Of a stretch of DNA of 64,000 nt, positions 35,802-45,835 are shown in pieces. Positions within the stretch are counted from its first letter, which is position 1, and the number at the start of each line of letters is the position of its first letter. This stretch comes from an uncultured Cellulomonadaceae bacterium. Its GTDB lineage: Bacteria; Actinomycetota; Actinomycetes; Actinomycetales; Cellulomonadaceae. The notes under the pieces were generated by a model that was not told the DNA's origin, searched no databases, and saw only the letters and a list, made by a program, of their open reading frames with translations. Position numbers and translations under genes: made by a program. The stretch lies in assembly GCA_947495165.1 (NCBI GenBank), contig CANLXM010000001.1, forward strand, positions 62,001 to 126,000, read 5' to 3'.

Positions 35802-36398
35802 ATGAGTCCCGCAGCGTCGCAGTCGGACAGGCAGCGGATCCCCGCGCCGCCTGGCGGCCACGCCCTGCGCATCGACCCCCGCCGACGCGTCGGCCCCGGC
35901 CTCACCCTGATCCCGTCCTCGCAGATGCCGATCGTCGAGGAGACGTCCGCGGGCGGCCTGGTCATCGAGGTCACCCGGGCGGGGGTGCACCGTGCCGCGG
36001 TCATCGCACGGCGCAACCGCGCCGGTCGCCTCGAGTGGTGCCTGCCGAAGGGCCACCTCGAGGGCACGGAGACGCCCGAGCAGGCGGCAGTCCGGGAGAT
36101 CGCGGAAGAGACCGGCATCTCCGGCGCGATCCGCCTGCGCCTGGGGATCATCGACTACTGGTTCTCGGGCGAGGGCCGGCGGGTGCACAAGGTGGTGCAC
36201 CACTTCCTGCTCGAGGCCCTGGCCGGTGACCTGACGGTCGAGCTCGACCCGGACGGCGAGGCCGAGGACGCCGCGTGGATCCCCGTGCCCGAGCTGGCGC
36301 GTACGCTGTCGTACCCGAACGAACGTCGGCTGGCAGCGGAGGCTCAACAGCTGCTCGACACCGGCGCCCACTCCTTCCTCGAGGCCCCCGGACACTGA
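35802..36398 (+). CDS. NUDIX hydrolase (MutT4-like)
   Basis: A 198-residue NUDIX hydrolase. The NUDIX box (G84 to about 106, GHLEGTETPEQ...REIAEETGI) is complete with REXXEE. The flanking N-terminal strand carries SAGGLVIEV and the RLEWCLPKGHLE approach. It hydrolyses a nucleoside diphosphate linked to X; mycobacterial MutT4 (Rv3908) occupies the same locus. The stop shares its last base with the next start (TGATG), so it heads the murJ operon. Confidence 0.92.
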   Translation: MSPAASQSDRQRIPAPPGGHALRIDPRRRVGPGLTLIPSSQMPIVEETSAGGLVIEVTRAGVHRAAVIARRNRAGRLEWCLPKGHLEGTETPEQAAVREIAEETGISGAIRLRLGIIDYWFSGEGRRVHKVVHHFLLEALAGDLTVELDPDGEAEDAAWIPVPELARTLSYPNERRLAAEAQQLLDTGAHSFLEAPGH

Positions 36399-38413
36399 TG
36401 GCTGCTCGCGCTGTTCGCGGTCGCGTCGCGACCGCGCTGGTCACGCTGTGCACGCTCGCGCTCCTCGCGCTGCCTGGCACCAGCGCGCCCGCCGCCGCCG
36501 TGACGCCCGAGATCGCAGGCCCCACCGTCGTCGTGACCGGCATGGCCCCGGCCGCCGTGACGCCGGAGAGCATCGTGACGATCGACGTGAGCGTCACCAA
36601 CCCGACGAGTGCGGAGCTCGAGGCCCCCCGCGTCGACCTGTCGATCGTGCGCTACCGCATCTCGACCCGCTCGGTGCTCGACGCCTGGTACCTCGAGGAC
36701 CAGTACCTCGTGGCTCCCGGCCTCGTCGCCCGCGAGGACGTCGCGCCGCTCGCCGCCGGCGAGACGCGCAGCGTCCGGCTGACCGTCCCGGCCGAGACCC
36801 TCGGGCTCCTGACCTACCCCGAGGCGGCCGGCCCCCGCGGGCTGATCGTCACCCTCGCCGACGGTGGGGTCGTGCTCGACGAGACCCGGACCTTCCTGCT
36901 GTGGCAGCCGGAGGTCGACCCCGACCCGATGGACGTCAGCATCGTGGCGCCGGTCACGGCTCGGACCACCGGCGTGCTCGAGGACCGCGCCCGCGGGCTC
37001 ACCGGCGAGGTCGCCCCGGGGGGGCGTCTCGACGCCGTCCTCCAGGCGACCCGCGGCCAGCCGGGCGTCACCTGGGCGGTGGACCCGGCGCTCGTCGAAG
37101 ACGCCGCCGCGGGCCTCGCCGGGGACGCCGGAGTCGCCTGGGCACAGGCGCTGGTCGCTGCTGCCGAGGGCCGCGACGTCTATGCGCTCGACCCGTACGA
37201 CCCCGACGTCGCCGCCCTCGCGCACGCCGACGTCGAGCCGTTCCTGACGTCGTCGTCCCGGACGCCCGGCTCTGCCGTGACCGAGTGGCGCGAGGACCTC
37301 ACCCTGCCCGGGCCCGGTGCCGTCGACCTCGAGACCCTCACCGCCGCGGTACGCGAGGACCGCGGCACCGTGGTCCTGGAGGCACCCGACGAGCTCAGCA
37401 CCGGGACACCCACGCCGGACGCGCTCGCCACCTGGCCCACGGCGGCGGGGCCGGCGACCACGCTCACCCCCGACGCGGAGCTGTCGGCGCTCCTGCAGGG
37501 GACGGTCCCCGACGTCGCCCGCTCGGCGTTCGAGGCGCGCCAGCTGATGCTCGCCGAGCTGGCCATCGTGAGCTTCGAGACGGACGGCCCCGAGCACCTC
37601 CTGCTGGTCGCCGGACGGAGCTGGCACCCGGACGCCGTGGACACCACCACGACGCTCACCGCCATCGACCAGGCGCCGTTCGTCGACCTGCGCCCGCTGT
37701 CGGAGTGGGCCGCGGAGCCGGGCGGCGCGTTCGGCGCGGACGTCCCGCCCCAGGTCGTCGCACCCGGCGAGGTCTCCGCGCGCGCCCTGCAGCGTGCGGA
37801 CGGGCTCGCCGACGAGGCTCGCCGCGTGGCCCAGGTGGCGGCCGACCCCGACGCGCTGCTCGAGCCGTACCTGTCCACCCTCGCTGCGGCGTCGTCGGTC
37901 GCGCTGCGCGGCGAGAGTGCGAGCCGGGCCACGCTGCTCACGTCGGCCGAGAAGCAGGGGCGCTCGATCGCCACCGGGCTCACCGTGGTCGAGGGCAGCA
38001 CCGTGAACCTCATCGCCGCGAGCGGCGACCTGCCCGTCACGCTGCGCAACGACCTCGGCCAGCCCGTGACCGTCGGGGTGATGCTCCGACCGAGCGACCC
38101 GCGCCTGAAGGCCGAGCCGAGCGAGCAGGTGACGATCGAGCCGGGGACCACCGCATCCGTGACGGTGCCGGTGACGGCCATCGGCTCCGGCAACGTCGAC
38201 GTCGACGTGCAGGTCCTGGCCGTCGACGGCGCCGTGGTCGCCGCGCCCGCGCAGTTCACGGTGCGCGTCCGGGCGGACTGGGAGTCGACCGGTACCGCCG
38301 TCGTCGGCGTCGCGCTGCTGGTGCTCCTCGTCGCCGGCATCACGCGCACCGTGCGCCGGGGCCGCTCCGCGAGCCGGATGGCCCCGATGCGCCCTGAGGA
38401 GGAGGCGACGTGA
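36398..38413 (+). CDS. DUF6049 family exported membrane protein
   Basis: A 671-residue actinobacterial protein with an N-terminal signal peptide (about 1-33, ending APAAAV), a large extracytoplasmic beta-rich region, and one C-terminal transmembrane helix (about 631-650) followed by a short basic tail. It lies between the NUDIX gene and murJ exactly as Rv3909 does in mycobacteria, so a role in cell-wall assembly is likely but unproven. It has no catalytic motif that I recognise. The middle (about 225-290) has GxxDAVLQATRGQPGVTWAVDPALVEDA, resembling a glycoside-hydrolase or deacetylase-like barrel edge; this is speculative. Confidence 0.9.
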   Translation: MAARAVRGRVATALVTLCTLALLALPGTSAPAAAVTPEIAGPTVVVTGMAPAAVTPESIVTIDVSVTNPTSAELEAPRVDLSIVRYRISTRSVLDAWYLEDQYLVAPGLVAREDVAPLAAGETRSVRLTVPAETLGLLTYPEAAGPRGLIVTLADGGVVLDETRTFLLWQPEVDPDPMDVSIVAPVTARTTGVLEDRARGLTGEVAPGGRLDAVLQATRGQPGVTWAVDPALVEDAAAGLAGDAGVAWAQALVAAAEGRDVYALDPYDPDVAALAHADVEPFLTSSSRTPGSAVTEWREDLTLPGPGAVDLETLTAAVREDRGTVVLEAPDELSTGTPTPDALATWPTAAGPATTLTPDAELSALLQGTVPDVARSAFEARQLMLAELAIVSFETDGPEHLLLVAGRSWHPDAVDTTTTLTAIDQAPFVDLRPLSEWAAEPGGAFGADVPPQVVAPGEVSARALQRADGLADEARRVAQVAADPDALLEPYLSTLAAASSVALRGESASRATLLTSAEKQGRSIATGLTVVEGSTVNLIAASGDLPVTLRNDLGQPVTVGVMLRPSDPRLKAEPSEQVTIEPGTTASVTVPVTAIGSGNVDVDVQVLAVDGAVVAAPAQFTVRVRADWESTGTAVVGVALLVLLVAGITRTVRRGRSASRMAPMRPEEEAT

Positions 38414-40053
38414 GCGGCCTCGGCCGCAGCTCGATGATCATGGCGGCGGGCACCGCGGCGTCGCGCGCCCTGGGCTTCGTCCGCAACATCCTGCTCGTGG
38501 GCGCGATCGGCGGCACGGGGCTCGCGGCCGACTCGTTCGACATCGCCAACAAGATCCCCAACATGCTCTTCGCGATCCTCGCGGGCGGCGTCCTCAATGC
38601 GATCCTCGTCCCCCAGATCGTGCGGGCCTACCAGGGGCGCGACCCCGAGCGGTACGTCAACAAGCTGCTCACGGTCGCGACGCTCGCGATCGGGGCCATG
38701 ACGGTCCTGCTCACGGCCGGTTCCGGGCTCGTCATCGCCGTGATGGCCGGGCCCAACTGGACCGAGCCGCAGCGCGCGCTGGCCGTGACCTTTGCCCTCT
38801 GGTGCATCCCGCAGCTGTTCTTCTACGGCCTGTACACGCTGTGGGGGCAGGTGCTCAACGCGCGTCGCCAGTTCGGGCCCTTCATGTGGGCCCCGGTGCT
38901 CAACAACGTGGTGTCGATCGCCGGTTTCGCACTCTTCATCGCGGTGTTCGGCGGGTACGCGGTCGACGGCTGGGTGGACGATCCTGCGCGCTGGACCGGT
39001 CCGCGGATCGCCGTGCTCGCCGGGACCGCGACCCTCGGGGTCGCATCCCAGGCCCTGATCCTGCTCTGGCCCCTCGTGCGCGGGGGATTCCGGTTCTCGT
39101 TCCAGCCGGACCCGCGCGGTGTCGGGCTCGGCTCGGCGGGGCGCGTCGCCGCGTGGACCCTCGCGGCGGTGCTGCTCGACCAGGTGGGCGTCCTCGCCAC
39201 GACCCGGATCGCGGCCGCAGCACCGATCCTGCCCGGCACCACGATCCCCGACCCCGCGATCGCCGGCAACGCCGCCTACAGCCAGGCCCTGCTGATCTAC
39301 CTGCTGCCGCACTCGCTCGTCACGGTCTCGATCGCGACGGCCCTGTTCACCGGCCTCAGCGCGTCCGTGCAGGCCGGGCGGATGGACGAGGTCCGGGCCC
39401 AGCTCTCCCGGGGCCTGCGGACCGTCAGCGTGTTCACGATGCTCGCGACCGCCGTCCTGGTCGTGCTCGCCCTGCCGCTGACCCGGCTGCTCGTGCCGAC
39501 CATCAGCGACGTCGGGGCGGAGGCGGTCGCCCAGGTGCTCGTCACGATGAGCCTCGGCCTCGTGCCGCTGGGGGCGATGGTCCTGATGAAGTGGGCGTTC
39601 TTCGCGTTCGAGGACGGTCGTACCGTGTTCCTCATCCAGGTGCCGATGACGATCGTGCTGGTGGGCGGTGCGCTGACCACGATGTGGCTGGCTCCGCAGG
39701 AGTGGTGGGTCGTCGGGATCGGCGCGTCGGTCGCGGCCTCGAACGCGGCGGCCGTCGCGCTGCGCGCCGGGGCCCTGTCGCGCAAGATCGGCGGGCTCGA
39801 CGGTCACCGCGTGGTGCGGCTGCACGTGCGCGCGCTGGTGGCGGCTCTGCTGGCCGGGCTCGCCGGGTGGCTCGTCGTCCGGCTCTTCGGCGACCTCAGC
39901 GGGCTGTCGTGGACGCGGGCGGCGCTCGTCGCCGCCGTCGGCGGTGCGGTCATCACCGCGGTCTACGTGCTGGCCCTGACGCTCATGCGGGTCCAGGAGA
40001 TGCGAGGCCTCGTCGCGACGGTCTCCCGGGTCGCCCGACGACGGCGGTCCTGA
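38410..40053 (+). CDS. murJ: Lipid II flippase MurJ
   Basis: A 547-residue MOP-superfamily flippase with about 14 helices. It opens with the MurJ pattern SSMIMAAGTAASRALGFVRNILLVGAIG, where conserved Arg residues face the central cavity, and has NKIPNMLFAILAGGVLNAILVPQIVRAY. It moves lipid II across the membrane for peptidoglycan synthesis. GTGA overlap with DUF6049. Unlike mycobacterial MviN (Rv3910), the pseudokinase is not fused to it but is encoded by the next gene. Confidence 0.95.
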   Translation: MSGLGRSSMIMAAGTAASRALGFVRNILLVGAIGGTGLAADSFDIANKIPNMLFAILAGGVLNAILVPQIVRAYQGRDPERYVNKLLTVATLAIGAMTVLLTAGSGLVIAVMAGPNWTEPQRALAVTFALWCIPQLFFYGLYTLWGQVLNARRQFGPFMWAPVLNNVVSIAGFALFIAVFGGYAVDGWVDDPARWTGPRIAVLAGTATLGVASQALILLWPLVRGGFRFSFQPDPRGVGLGSAGRVAAWTLAAVLLDQVGVLATTRIAAAAPILPGTTIPDPAIAGNAAYSQALLIYLLPHSLVTVSIATALFTGLSASVQAGRMDEVRAQLSRGLRTVSVFTMLATAVLVVLALPLTRLLVPTISDVGAEAVAQVLVTMSLGLVPLGAMVLMKWAFFAFEDGRTVFLIQVPMTIVLVGGALTTMWLAPQEWWVVGIGASVAASNAAAVALRAGALSRKIGGLDGHRVVRLHVRALVAALLAGLAGWLVVRLFGDLSGLSWTRAALVAAVGGAVITAVYVLALTLMRVQEMRGLVATVSRVARRRRS

Positions 40054-40174
40054 CGCCTCCCGGAGGCACCGACGGGGCGTCACGCCCGTTCACCCGTACG
40101 ATGGACCCGCCGGCCGTGCGGCCGTCGGTCATCTAGCGTCGAGCACCGCGGTGCATGCTCGGAAAGGACTTCGC

Positions 40175-41887
40175 GTGCAGGGGATGTCACAGTCGGACGT
40201 GCTCGCCGGGCGGTACGAGCTCGTGGCTCGCACGAGCTCGGACCTCGAGGACGTCCAGGCCTGGACCGGCCGTGACCAGATCCTCGACCGCCCTGTGCAC
40301 GCGAGCCTCGTCAGCGGTGACCACGCCGAGGCCGCGCTCGACGACGCCCGTCGGGCGTCCTTGATCGCCGACCCTCGCCTGCCGCGCATCCTCGACGTCG
40401 GCCGCGACGGCGAGCAGGCCTACGTCGTCACGGAGCCCTGGGCCGGGACGAGCCTCGCCGACCTCGTGGGCGCCGACGGCGCAGCCCCGCTCGACCCGGC
40501 TCAGGCACGCGCCGTCGTGGGCGAGGTCGCGTCCGTGCTGGAGGGCGCCCGGACCCGCGGCGTCCACCACCTCGCGCTCCGGCCGGCCGTCGTGCGCCTC
40601 GGCGCGACCGGCGCCCAGGTGACCGGCCTCGGCCTGGACGCCGCGCTGGGCGACCACACGTGGCGCGGAGCCGTCACGACGGCCCGCACCGACGTCGTCG
40701 GGCTCGCGAGGCTGCTCTGCTACAGCCTCACCGGGGTGTGGCCCGATCCCGAGATCGCGGCGGACGACGCCGCGCTCACCGGGCTCGACGGCGCGCCCGA
40801 GGACCTCGCGGGGCTCTGCCGGACGGTCCTGACCAGCCGGACCGCTGGTCCTCGCACCGCCGGCGAGGTCGTCGCGGCGCTCGGGGAATGGGAGCCGGTG
40901 GCACCGCCGACCAGCGCCACCGCGGAGCCCGAGCCCTCGCCCGAGCCCCCAGCCACGACGCAGCCACCGGCCGCTCCCGGACCGGTCGTCCGCCAGTCGG
41001 TCCGCACGAGCGTGGGCGAGCGCGTCGCCCGGCCGGGCACCCCTCCTCCTGCCATGCCACCGCGGCCCCCGGTCGCGCGGACGAGCATCCGTCCCGCGGC
41101 GGCTGCGACGTCCGCTGCCGGGGCGTCCGCGGTCGGGGCGTCCGCCTCTGCGGCGGGGTCGGCGATGCCTCCCAGCATCCCTCCGGCCGCACCGCCGGCG
41201 GTGCCGTGGGACGCCGTGCTCGGCCCGGTGGCTCCGGCGCCCGAGCCTGCCGCGCCGCGCAAGCCGGCCGGTTCCTCCCTGCGGTTCGATCCCACGGCGA
41301 TGACGCTCGGCATCATGGGATTCATCATCGTCATCGGGCTCGTGATCGCGTGGCAGGCCCTGGGCGACGGCTGGCGCAACCCGTTCCAGCTGCCGGACGC
41401 CTCCCGGCCCGTCGAGAGCGGCGAGGTCGCCACCACGGCCCCCGAGGAGTCCCAGCAGGTGCCCGTGATCGCGTCCGGCGACCAGCTCGACCCGCAGGGC
41501 GACGACAACGAGCACCCTGAGGCCGTCGACCGCGCCATCGACCTGGATCCCACGACGTACTGGTACACCCGCACGTACAAGTCGGCGACGTACGCAGGCC
41601 TGGGAAAGTCCGGCGTCGGCTACACCGTCGAGCTCGAGGAGGCCGCCCCGATCTCCACGATCTACCTGAGCACCAACAACTCGGGCGGGAACGTCGAGAT
41701 CCGCGCGACCTCTCCCGAGACGCCTGACGAGGGCGACATCCTCTGGTCCGGCGCGCTCGAGGAGGAGATGGAGATCGACCTCCCCTCCCCGGTCGAGGCC
41801 GAGGACCTCGTGCTCTGGTTCACCGAGCTCCCGCAGACACCGGACGGCAGCAACCGCGTGGAGCTGCGCGAGATCTCGGTCGCCTGA
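40175..41887 (+). CDS. Membrane pseudokinase with discoidin-like extracellular domain
   Basis: A 570-residue protein. Residues about 5-235 have a kinase-like fold ([21 protein letters not shown]..., [17 protein letters not shown]). The catalytic loop reads [13 protein letters not shown], with no HRD Asp, and the DFG is replaced by GLG, so it should not phosphorylate. A Pro/Ala-rich linker (about 240-370) precedes a transmembrane helix (377-397). The extracellular part (about 430-570) resembles a galactose-binding/discoidin domain. The fused pseudokinase of mycobacterial MviN binds FhaA when phosphorylated; here it is a separate protein. The GTG at 40175 follows GGAAAGGA at good spacing. The 121-bp gap to murJ shows no terminator. 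Confidence 0.88.
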   Translation: MQGMSQSDVLAGRYELVARTSSDLEDVQAWTGRDQILDRPVHASLVSGDHAEAALDDARRASLIADPRLPRILDVGRDGEQAYVVTEPWAGTSLADLVGADGAAPLDPAQARAVVGEVASVLEGARTRGVHHLALRPAVVRLGATGAQVTGLGLDAALGDHTWRGAVTTARTDVVGLARLLCYSLTGVWPDPEIAADDAALTGLDGAPEDLAGLCRTVLTSRTAGPRTAGEVVAALGEWEPVAPPTSATAEPEPSPEPPATTQPPAAPGPVVRQSVRTSVGERVARPGTPPPAMPPRPPVARTSIRPAAAATSAAGASAVGASASAAGSAMPPSIPPAAPPAVPWDAVLGPVAPAPEPAAPRKPAGSSLRFDPTAMTLGIMGFIIVIGLVIAWQALGDGWRNPFQLPDASRPVESGEVATTAPEESQQVPVIASGDQLDPQGDDNEHPEAVDRAIDLDPTTYWYTRTYKSATYAGLGKSGVGYTVELEEAAPISTIYLSTNNSGGNVEIRATSPETPDEGDILWSGALEEEMEIDLPSPVEAEDLVLWFTELPQTPDGSNRVELREISVA

Positions 41888-41893
41888 GCGCGG

Positions 41894-41919
41894 GAACACT
41901 GCCCACCCCGCAGGTGTTC
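41894..41919 (+). terminator. Imperfect hairpin between pseudokinase gene and trxB
   Basis: GAACAC-TGC pairs with GCA-G-GTGTTC around a 7-nt loop in a 70-bp gap; no T-run. It could be a weak terminator or a leader structure. This is where mycobacteria carry sigM. Confidence 0.35.
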
Positions 41920-41957
41920 TGACAGCAGACCCGGACAAACGACCAAGGAGTCACCCC

Positions 41958-43025
41958 GTGACGATCCAGCTTCCCGCGCCCACCCCCGTCGACGACGTCG
42001 AGCCCCGGAACCTCGTGATCGTGGGGTCCGGCCCTGCGGGCTACACCGCCGCGATCTACGCCGCGCGCGCCGGGCTCGAGCCTCTCGTGCTCGCCGGCTC
42101 GATCACCGCTGGCGGTGCCCTGATGAACACGACCGAGGTCGAGAACTTCCCCGGGTTCCCCGACGGCATCATGGGCCCGGAGCTCATGGAGCACATGCAG
42201 AAGCAGGCGGAGCGCTTCGGAGCGATCATCGAGTGGGACGACGCGAGCGAGGTCGAGCTCGCCGGCGACGTCAAGGTCGTGCGCACGGCGAACGGCGACA
42301 CGTACCGCGCGCACGCCGTCATCCTGGCGACCGGCTCGGCCTACCGCGAGCTCGGGCTCGACGACGAGCGCCGGCTCTCGGGCCGCGGCGTCTCGTGGTG
42401 CGCGACGTGCGACGGCTTCTTCTTCAAGAACCAGCACATCGCCGTCGTCGGCGGTGGCGACTCCGCCGTGGAGGAGGCCACCTTCCTGACGCGCTTCGCG
42501 GAGAAGGTGACGCTCGTCCACCGCCGCGACGCGCTGCGCGCCTCGAAGATCATGGCGGACCGCGCCGCCAACGATCCCAAGATCGAGTTCGCCTGGAACT
42601 CCGAGGTCATCGGCATCACCGGCGACGCCAAGGTCGAGTCCCTGCGGCTGCGCGACACCGTGACGGGCGCCGAGCGCACCCTCGACGCCACGGCCCTGTT
42701 CGTCGCGATCGGCCACGAGCCCCGCACCGAGCTCGTGCGCGGCCAGGTGGACCTCGACGACAACGGCTACATCGAGGTCCAGGGTCGGACCACCCTCACC
42801 AACCTCGCGGGCGTGTTCGCGTGCGGCGACGCCGTGGACCACACCTATCGCCAGGCCATCACCGCGGCCGGGTCCGGGTGCTCGGCGGCGATCGACGCGC
42901 AGAACTACCTCGCGCTCCTCGCCGACCGCGGTGCCGCTGCGGCGGACGCCGCGATGGAGCGTGGCGACGAGGACCCGAGCGTGGTCGTCCCGCCCGCCGA
43001 GCTCAGCGATGCCCTGGAGGGCTGA
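41958..43025 (+). CDS. trxB: Thioredoxin reductase
   Basis: A 355-residue FAD/NADPH enzyme that reduces thioredoxin. FAD motif [20 protein letters not shown], redox-active CATC in [15 protein letters not shown] motif [15 protein letters not shown], and [23 protein letters not shown] at the C-terminal FAD site. The last about 30 residues are a nonconserved acidic tail. GTG start with AAGGAG. TrxA follows after 1 nt. Confidence 0.97.
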   Translation: MTIQLPAPTPVDDVEPRNLVIVGSGPAGYTAAIYAARAGLEPLVLAGSITAGGALMNTTEVENFPGFPDGIMGPELMEHMQKQAERFGAIIEWDDASEVELAGDVKVVRTANGDTYRAHAVILATGSAYRELGLDDERRLSGRGVSWCATCDGFFFKNQHIAVVGGGDSAVEEATFLTRFAEKVTLVHRRDALRASKIMADRAANDPKIEFAWNSEVIGITGDAKVESLRLRDTVTGAERTLDATALFVAIGHEPRTELVRGQVDLDDNGYIEVQGRTTLTNLAGVFACGDAVDHTYRQAITAAGSGCSAAIDAQNYLALLADRGAAAADAAMERGDEDPSVVVPPAELSDALEG

Positions 43026-43026
43026 C

Positions 43027-43362
43027 GTGGGGGCCACCGTCGCCGTCACCGACGAGACGTTCAAGGCGGAGGTCCTCGAGCACGAGCTGCCCGTGGTGGT
43101 GGACTTCTGGGCGGACTGGTGCGGCCCCTGCCGGCAGATCGCTCCCGTGCTCGAGGAGCTCGCGGTGCGGTTCGCCGGCCAGGTGCGCATCGCGAAGCTG
43201 GATACCGAGGCGAACCAGGCTGTCACGGCGGCCTACGGGATCGTGTCGATCCCGACCTTGAACATGTACCGCGGCGGGGAGCTCGTGCGCTCGGTCGTCG
43301 GTGCGCGTCCCAAGGCGGAGATCGCCCGCGAGATCGAGGAGCTCGTCACCGGGGCGCTCTGA
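43027..43362 (+). CDS. trxA: Thioredoxin
   Basis: A 111-residue thioredoxin with active site WCGPC in [23 protein letters not shown] and the cis-Pro loop [13 protein letters not shown]. It is reduced by the TrxB encoded immediately upstream and supplies electrons to reductases and peroxidases. GTG start 1 nt after the trxB stop, so it is co-translated. Confidence 0.98.
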   Translation: MGATVAVTDETFKAEVLEHELPVVVDFWADWCGPCRQIAPVLEELAVRFAGQVRIAKLDTEANQAVTAAYGIVSIPTLNMYRGGELVRSVVGARPKAEIAREIEELVTGAL

Positions 43363-43445
43363 GCGCCCACCGCGTCGAACGGCCACGCAGGGTGTTCGTG
43401 GTCTCTTCACACGACGCGCGCACCACCCGTGCCAAGATGGGAGAC

Positions 43446-44807
43446 GTGAGTCTCGACGACCAGGATGTCCGCGGGCCGGGTGCTCCGGCTCCCACCGGGG
43501 CAGTGCCCCCTGCTCAGCGCGCCGGCACGCGCCTGGACCCGTGGTTCGGCGCGTACGCGCAGCGGACCCACGGCATGCGCGCGTCGGAGATCCGCGCACT
43601 CTTCGCGGTCGCGAACCGGCCCGAGGTCGTCTCGCTCGCCGGGGGCATGCCCTACCTCGAGGGGCTGCCCCTCGAGGTCATCGGCGACGCTATCCAGCGT
43701 CTCGTCGCGACACGAGGCACGACCGCGCTGCAGTACGGCTCCGGCCAGGGCGACGAGGGTCTGCGCGAGCAGATCGTCGAGGTCATGCGGCTCGAGGCGA
43801 TCGACGCCCACCCGGACGACGTCGTCGTGACCACGGGGTCCCAGCAGGCCCTCGACCTCGTGACGCGGATCTTCATCGACCCGGGCGACGTGATCGTCGC
43901 CGAGGCACCCAGCTACGTCGGTGCGCTCGGCGTCTTCCGTGCGTACCAGGCCGACGTCGTGCACGTGCCGATCGACGAGCACGGGCTCGTGCCCGAGGCC
44001 CTCGACGAGACGCTGGTGCACCTCGCCCAGCAGGGCCGGCGCGTGAAGCTGCTCTACACCGTCCCGAACTTCCACAACCCGGCCGGGGTGTCCATCTCCC
44101 TCGAGCGCCGACCGCGGATCCTCGAGATCGCCAAGCGCCACGGCGTGCTCGTGCTCGAGGACAACCCCTACGGTCTGCTCGGGTTCGACGGTGAGCCGCT
44201 GCCCGCCATGCGTTCGATGGACGACGAGGGTGTGCTCTATCTCGGCTCGTTCTCCAAGACGTTCGCGCCGGGATACCGGGTCGGTTGGGTCGTGGCACCC
44301 CACGCCGTGCGAGAGAAGCTCGTCCTGGCCAGCGAGTCAGCGATCCTGTGCCCGTCCAACGCGAGCCAGCTCGCGATCTCCACCTACCTCACCACGTGCG
44401 ACTGGCAGGGCCAGATCAAGGACTTCCGCGAGCTCTACCGGGAGCGGCGCGACGCCATGGTCGGCGCCCTCGAGAAGTACCTCCCGCAGGCCAGCTGGAC
44501 GGTGCCTGCCGGCGGCTTCTACACCTGGGTCCGCCTTCCCGAGGGCCTCGATGCGCAGTCCATGCTCCCCCGAGCCGTCACCAACCGCGTCGCCTACGTC
44601 CCCGGGACGGCCTTCTACGCCGACGGCGCCGGGGCGGACCACATGCGTCTGTCCTTCTGCTTCCCGACGCCGGAGCGGATCCGCGAGGGTGTCCGTCGCC
44701 TCGCGACCGTGGTCAACGGCGAGGCCGACCTGCTGAACATCTTCGGCACCCCCACGTATCAGCACCCCACCGACGACGTCGACTCCCCAGGACCTGATCT
44801 CGCATGA
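43446..44807 (+). CDS. PLP-dependent aminotransferase (MocR/2-aminoadipate type, class I fold)
   Basis: A 453-residue fold-type I aminotransferase. Landmarks: YGSGQGDEGLREQI, TGSQQALDLVTRIFIDPGD, EAPSYVGALGVF, YTVPNFHNPAGVS with Asn, LVLEDNPYGLLGF with the PLP-binding Asp/Tyr pair, and the Schiff-base Lys in LGSFSKTFAPGYRVGW. Family members transaminate 2-aminoadipate, aromatic or branched amino acids; substrate unknown. The GTG at 43446 lies 7 nt after CAAGAT (a possible -10) and the ATG at 43437 is an in-frame alternative. The stop overlaps the ligase start (ATGA). Confidence 0.9.
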   Translation: MSLDDQDVRGPGAPAPTGAVPPAQRAGTRLDPWFGAYAQRTHGMRASEIRALFAVANRPEVVSLAGGMPYLEGLPLEVIGDAIQRLVATRGTTALQYGSGQGDEGLREQIVEVMRLEAIDAHPDDVVVTTGSQQALDLVTRIFIDPGDVIVAEAPSYVGALGVFRAYQADVVHVPIDEHGLVPEALDETLVHLAQQGRRVKLLYTVPNFHNPAGVSISLERRPRILEIAKRHGVLVLEDNPYGLLGFDGEPLPAMRSMDDEGVLYLGSFSKTFAPGYRVGWVVAPHAVREKLVLASESAILCPSNASQLAISTYLTTCDWQGQIKDFRELYRERRDAMVGALEKYLPQASWTVPAGGFYTWVRLPEGLDAQSMLPRAVTNRVAYVPGTAFYADGAGADHMRLSFCFPTPERIREGVRRLATVVNGEADLLNIFGTPTYQHPTDDVDSPGPDLA

Positions 44808-45781
44808 GCGCACCCCACCCCCGTGTCCTCGTCCTCGCCGGCGGCCTCTCCCACGAGCGAGACGTCTCGCTGCGCTCCGGGCGTCGCGTCGCGGAGACGC
44901 TCCGCGCGACCGGGTGCGAGGTCGTGGTGCACGACGTCGACGCGCACCTGATCGACCGCGTGCGCTCCGAGCGGCCGGACGTCGTGTGGCCGCTGCTCCA
45001 CGGCGCCTCCGGCGAGGACGGCTCGGTCGCGGACGTGCTCGAGCTCCTCGGCGTGCGTTTCGTCGGCGCGGGCCCGCGAGCGACGCGCGCCTCGTGGAAC
45101 AAGGCGGTCGCCAAGTCGATCGTCGCGCACGCCGGGGTCTCGACCCCGGACTACGTGACCTTGCCCCAGTCGCTGTTCAGCGAGCTCGGCGCGGCGACGG
45201 TCCTCGACCTCGTCGTCGAGAGCCTCGGCCTGCCGCTCGTGGTCAAGCCGGCTCGGGGCGGCTCGGCGCTGGGCGTCACGGTGGTGCGTTCACGTGACGA
45301 CATGGCACGCGCGATGGTCACGTGCTTCTCCTACGACGAGATCGCACTGATCGAGCAGGCGGTCGACGGCACCGAGATCGCGGTCTCCGTCCTCGCCACC
45401 CAGGACGGGCTCACGGCCCTGCCCGCCGTGGAGATCGTCACGGACGGGCCCTACGACTTCGACGCCCGGTACAACCCGGGGCGCACCGAGTACTTCGCAC
45501 CGGCCCGCCTGTCCGACGACGTCGCGCAGCGCGCGGCCCAGACGGCGCTGGACGCGCACGAGGCCCTGGCCCTGCGGCACCTGTCGCGCTCGGACCTCAT
45601 CGTCCGGCACGACGGTTCCGTGGAGTTCCTCGAGGTCAACACCTCGCCCGGCCAGACCGAGACGTCCCTCTTCCCGCAGGCGGTCGCCGCGGCGGAGCGG
45701 ACGCTCGCCGAGGTCTACCGCGGCATCGTGGACGTCGCGGCCCTCACCCCGCGCCGGCGCGAGGCCCCGTCCCTGGTCTGA
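44804..45781 (+). CDS. D-alanine--D-alanine ligase-like ATP-grasp enzyme
   Basis: A 325-residue ATP-grasp ligase of the Ddl family. The N-terminal [10 protein letters not shown] matches the Ddl opening; VWPLLHGASGEDGSVADVLELLGVRFVG, VVKPARGGSALGV and EFLEVNTSPGQTETSLFP contain the substrate, ATP and metal residues. Ddl joins two D-Ala for peptidoglycan. A second, canonical ddl elsewhere is possible, so this could use other amino acids. It is translationally coupled to the aminotransferase, which may supply its amino acid (inference). Confidence 0.88.
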   Translation: MSAPHPRVLVLAGGLSHERDVSLRSGRRVAETLRATGCEVVVHDVDAHLIDRVRSERPDVVWPLLHGASGEDGSVADVLELLGVRFVGAGPRATRASWNKAVAKSIVAHAGVSTPDYVTLPQSLFSELGAATVLDLVVESLGLPLVVKPARGGSALGVTVVRSRDDMARAMVTCFSYDEIALIEQAVDGTEIAVSVLATQDGLTALPAVEIVTDGPYDFDARYNPGRTEYFAPARLSDDVAQRAAQTALDAHEALALRHLSRSDLIVRHDGSVEFLEVNTSPGQTETSLFPQAVAAAERTLAEVYRGIVDVAALTPRRREAPSLV

Positions 45782-45789
45782 GCACCCGC

Positions 45790-45817
45790 ACGGCGGCGCG
45801 GCTCGACGCGCCGCCGT
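45790..45817. terminator. Bidirectional terminator between ligase gene and parB
   Basis: 11-bp perfect stem (ACGGCGGCGCG and complement) with a 6-nt loop between the convergent stops at 45781 and 45836. Confidence 0.75.
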
Positions 45818-45835
45818 CCAGTGACGTGGCTTCCC

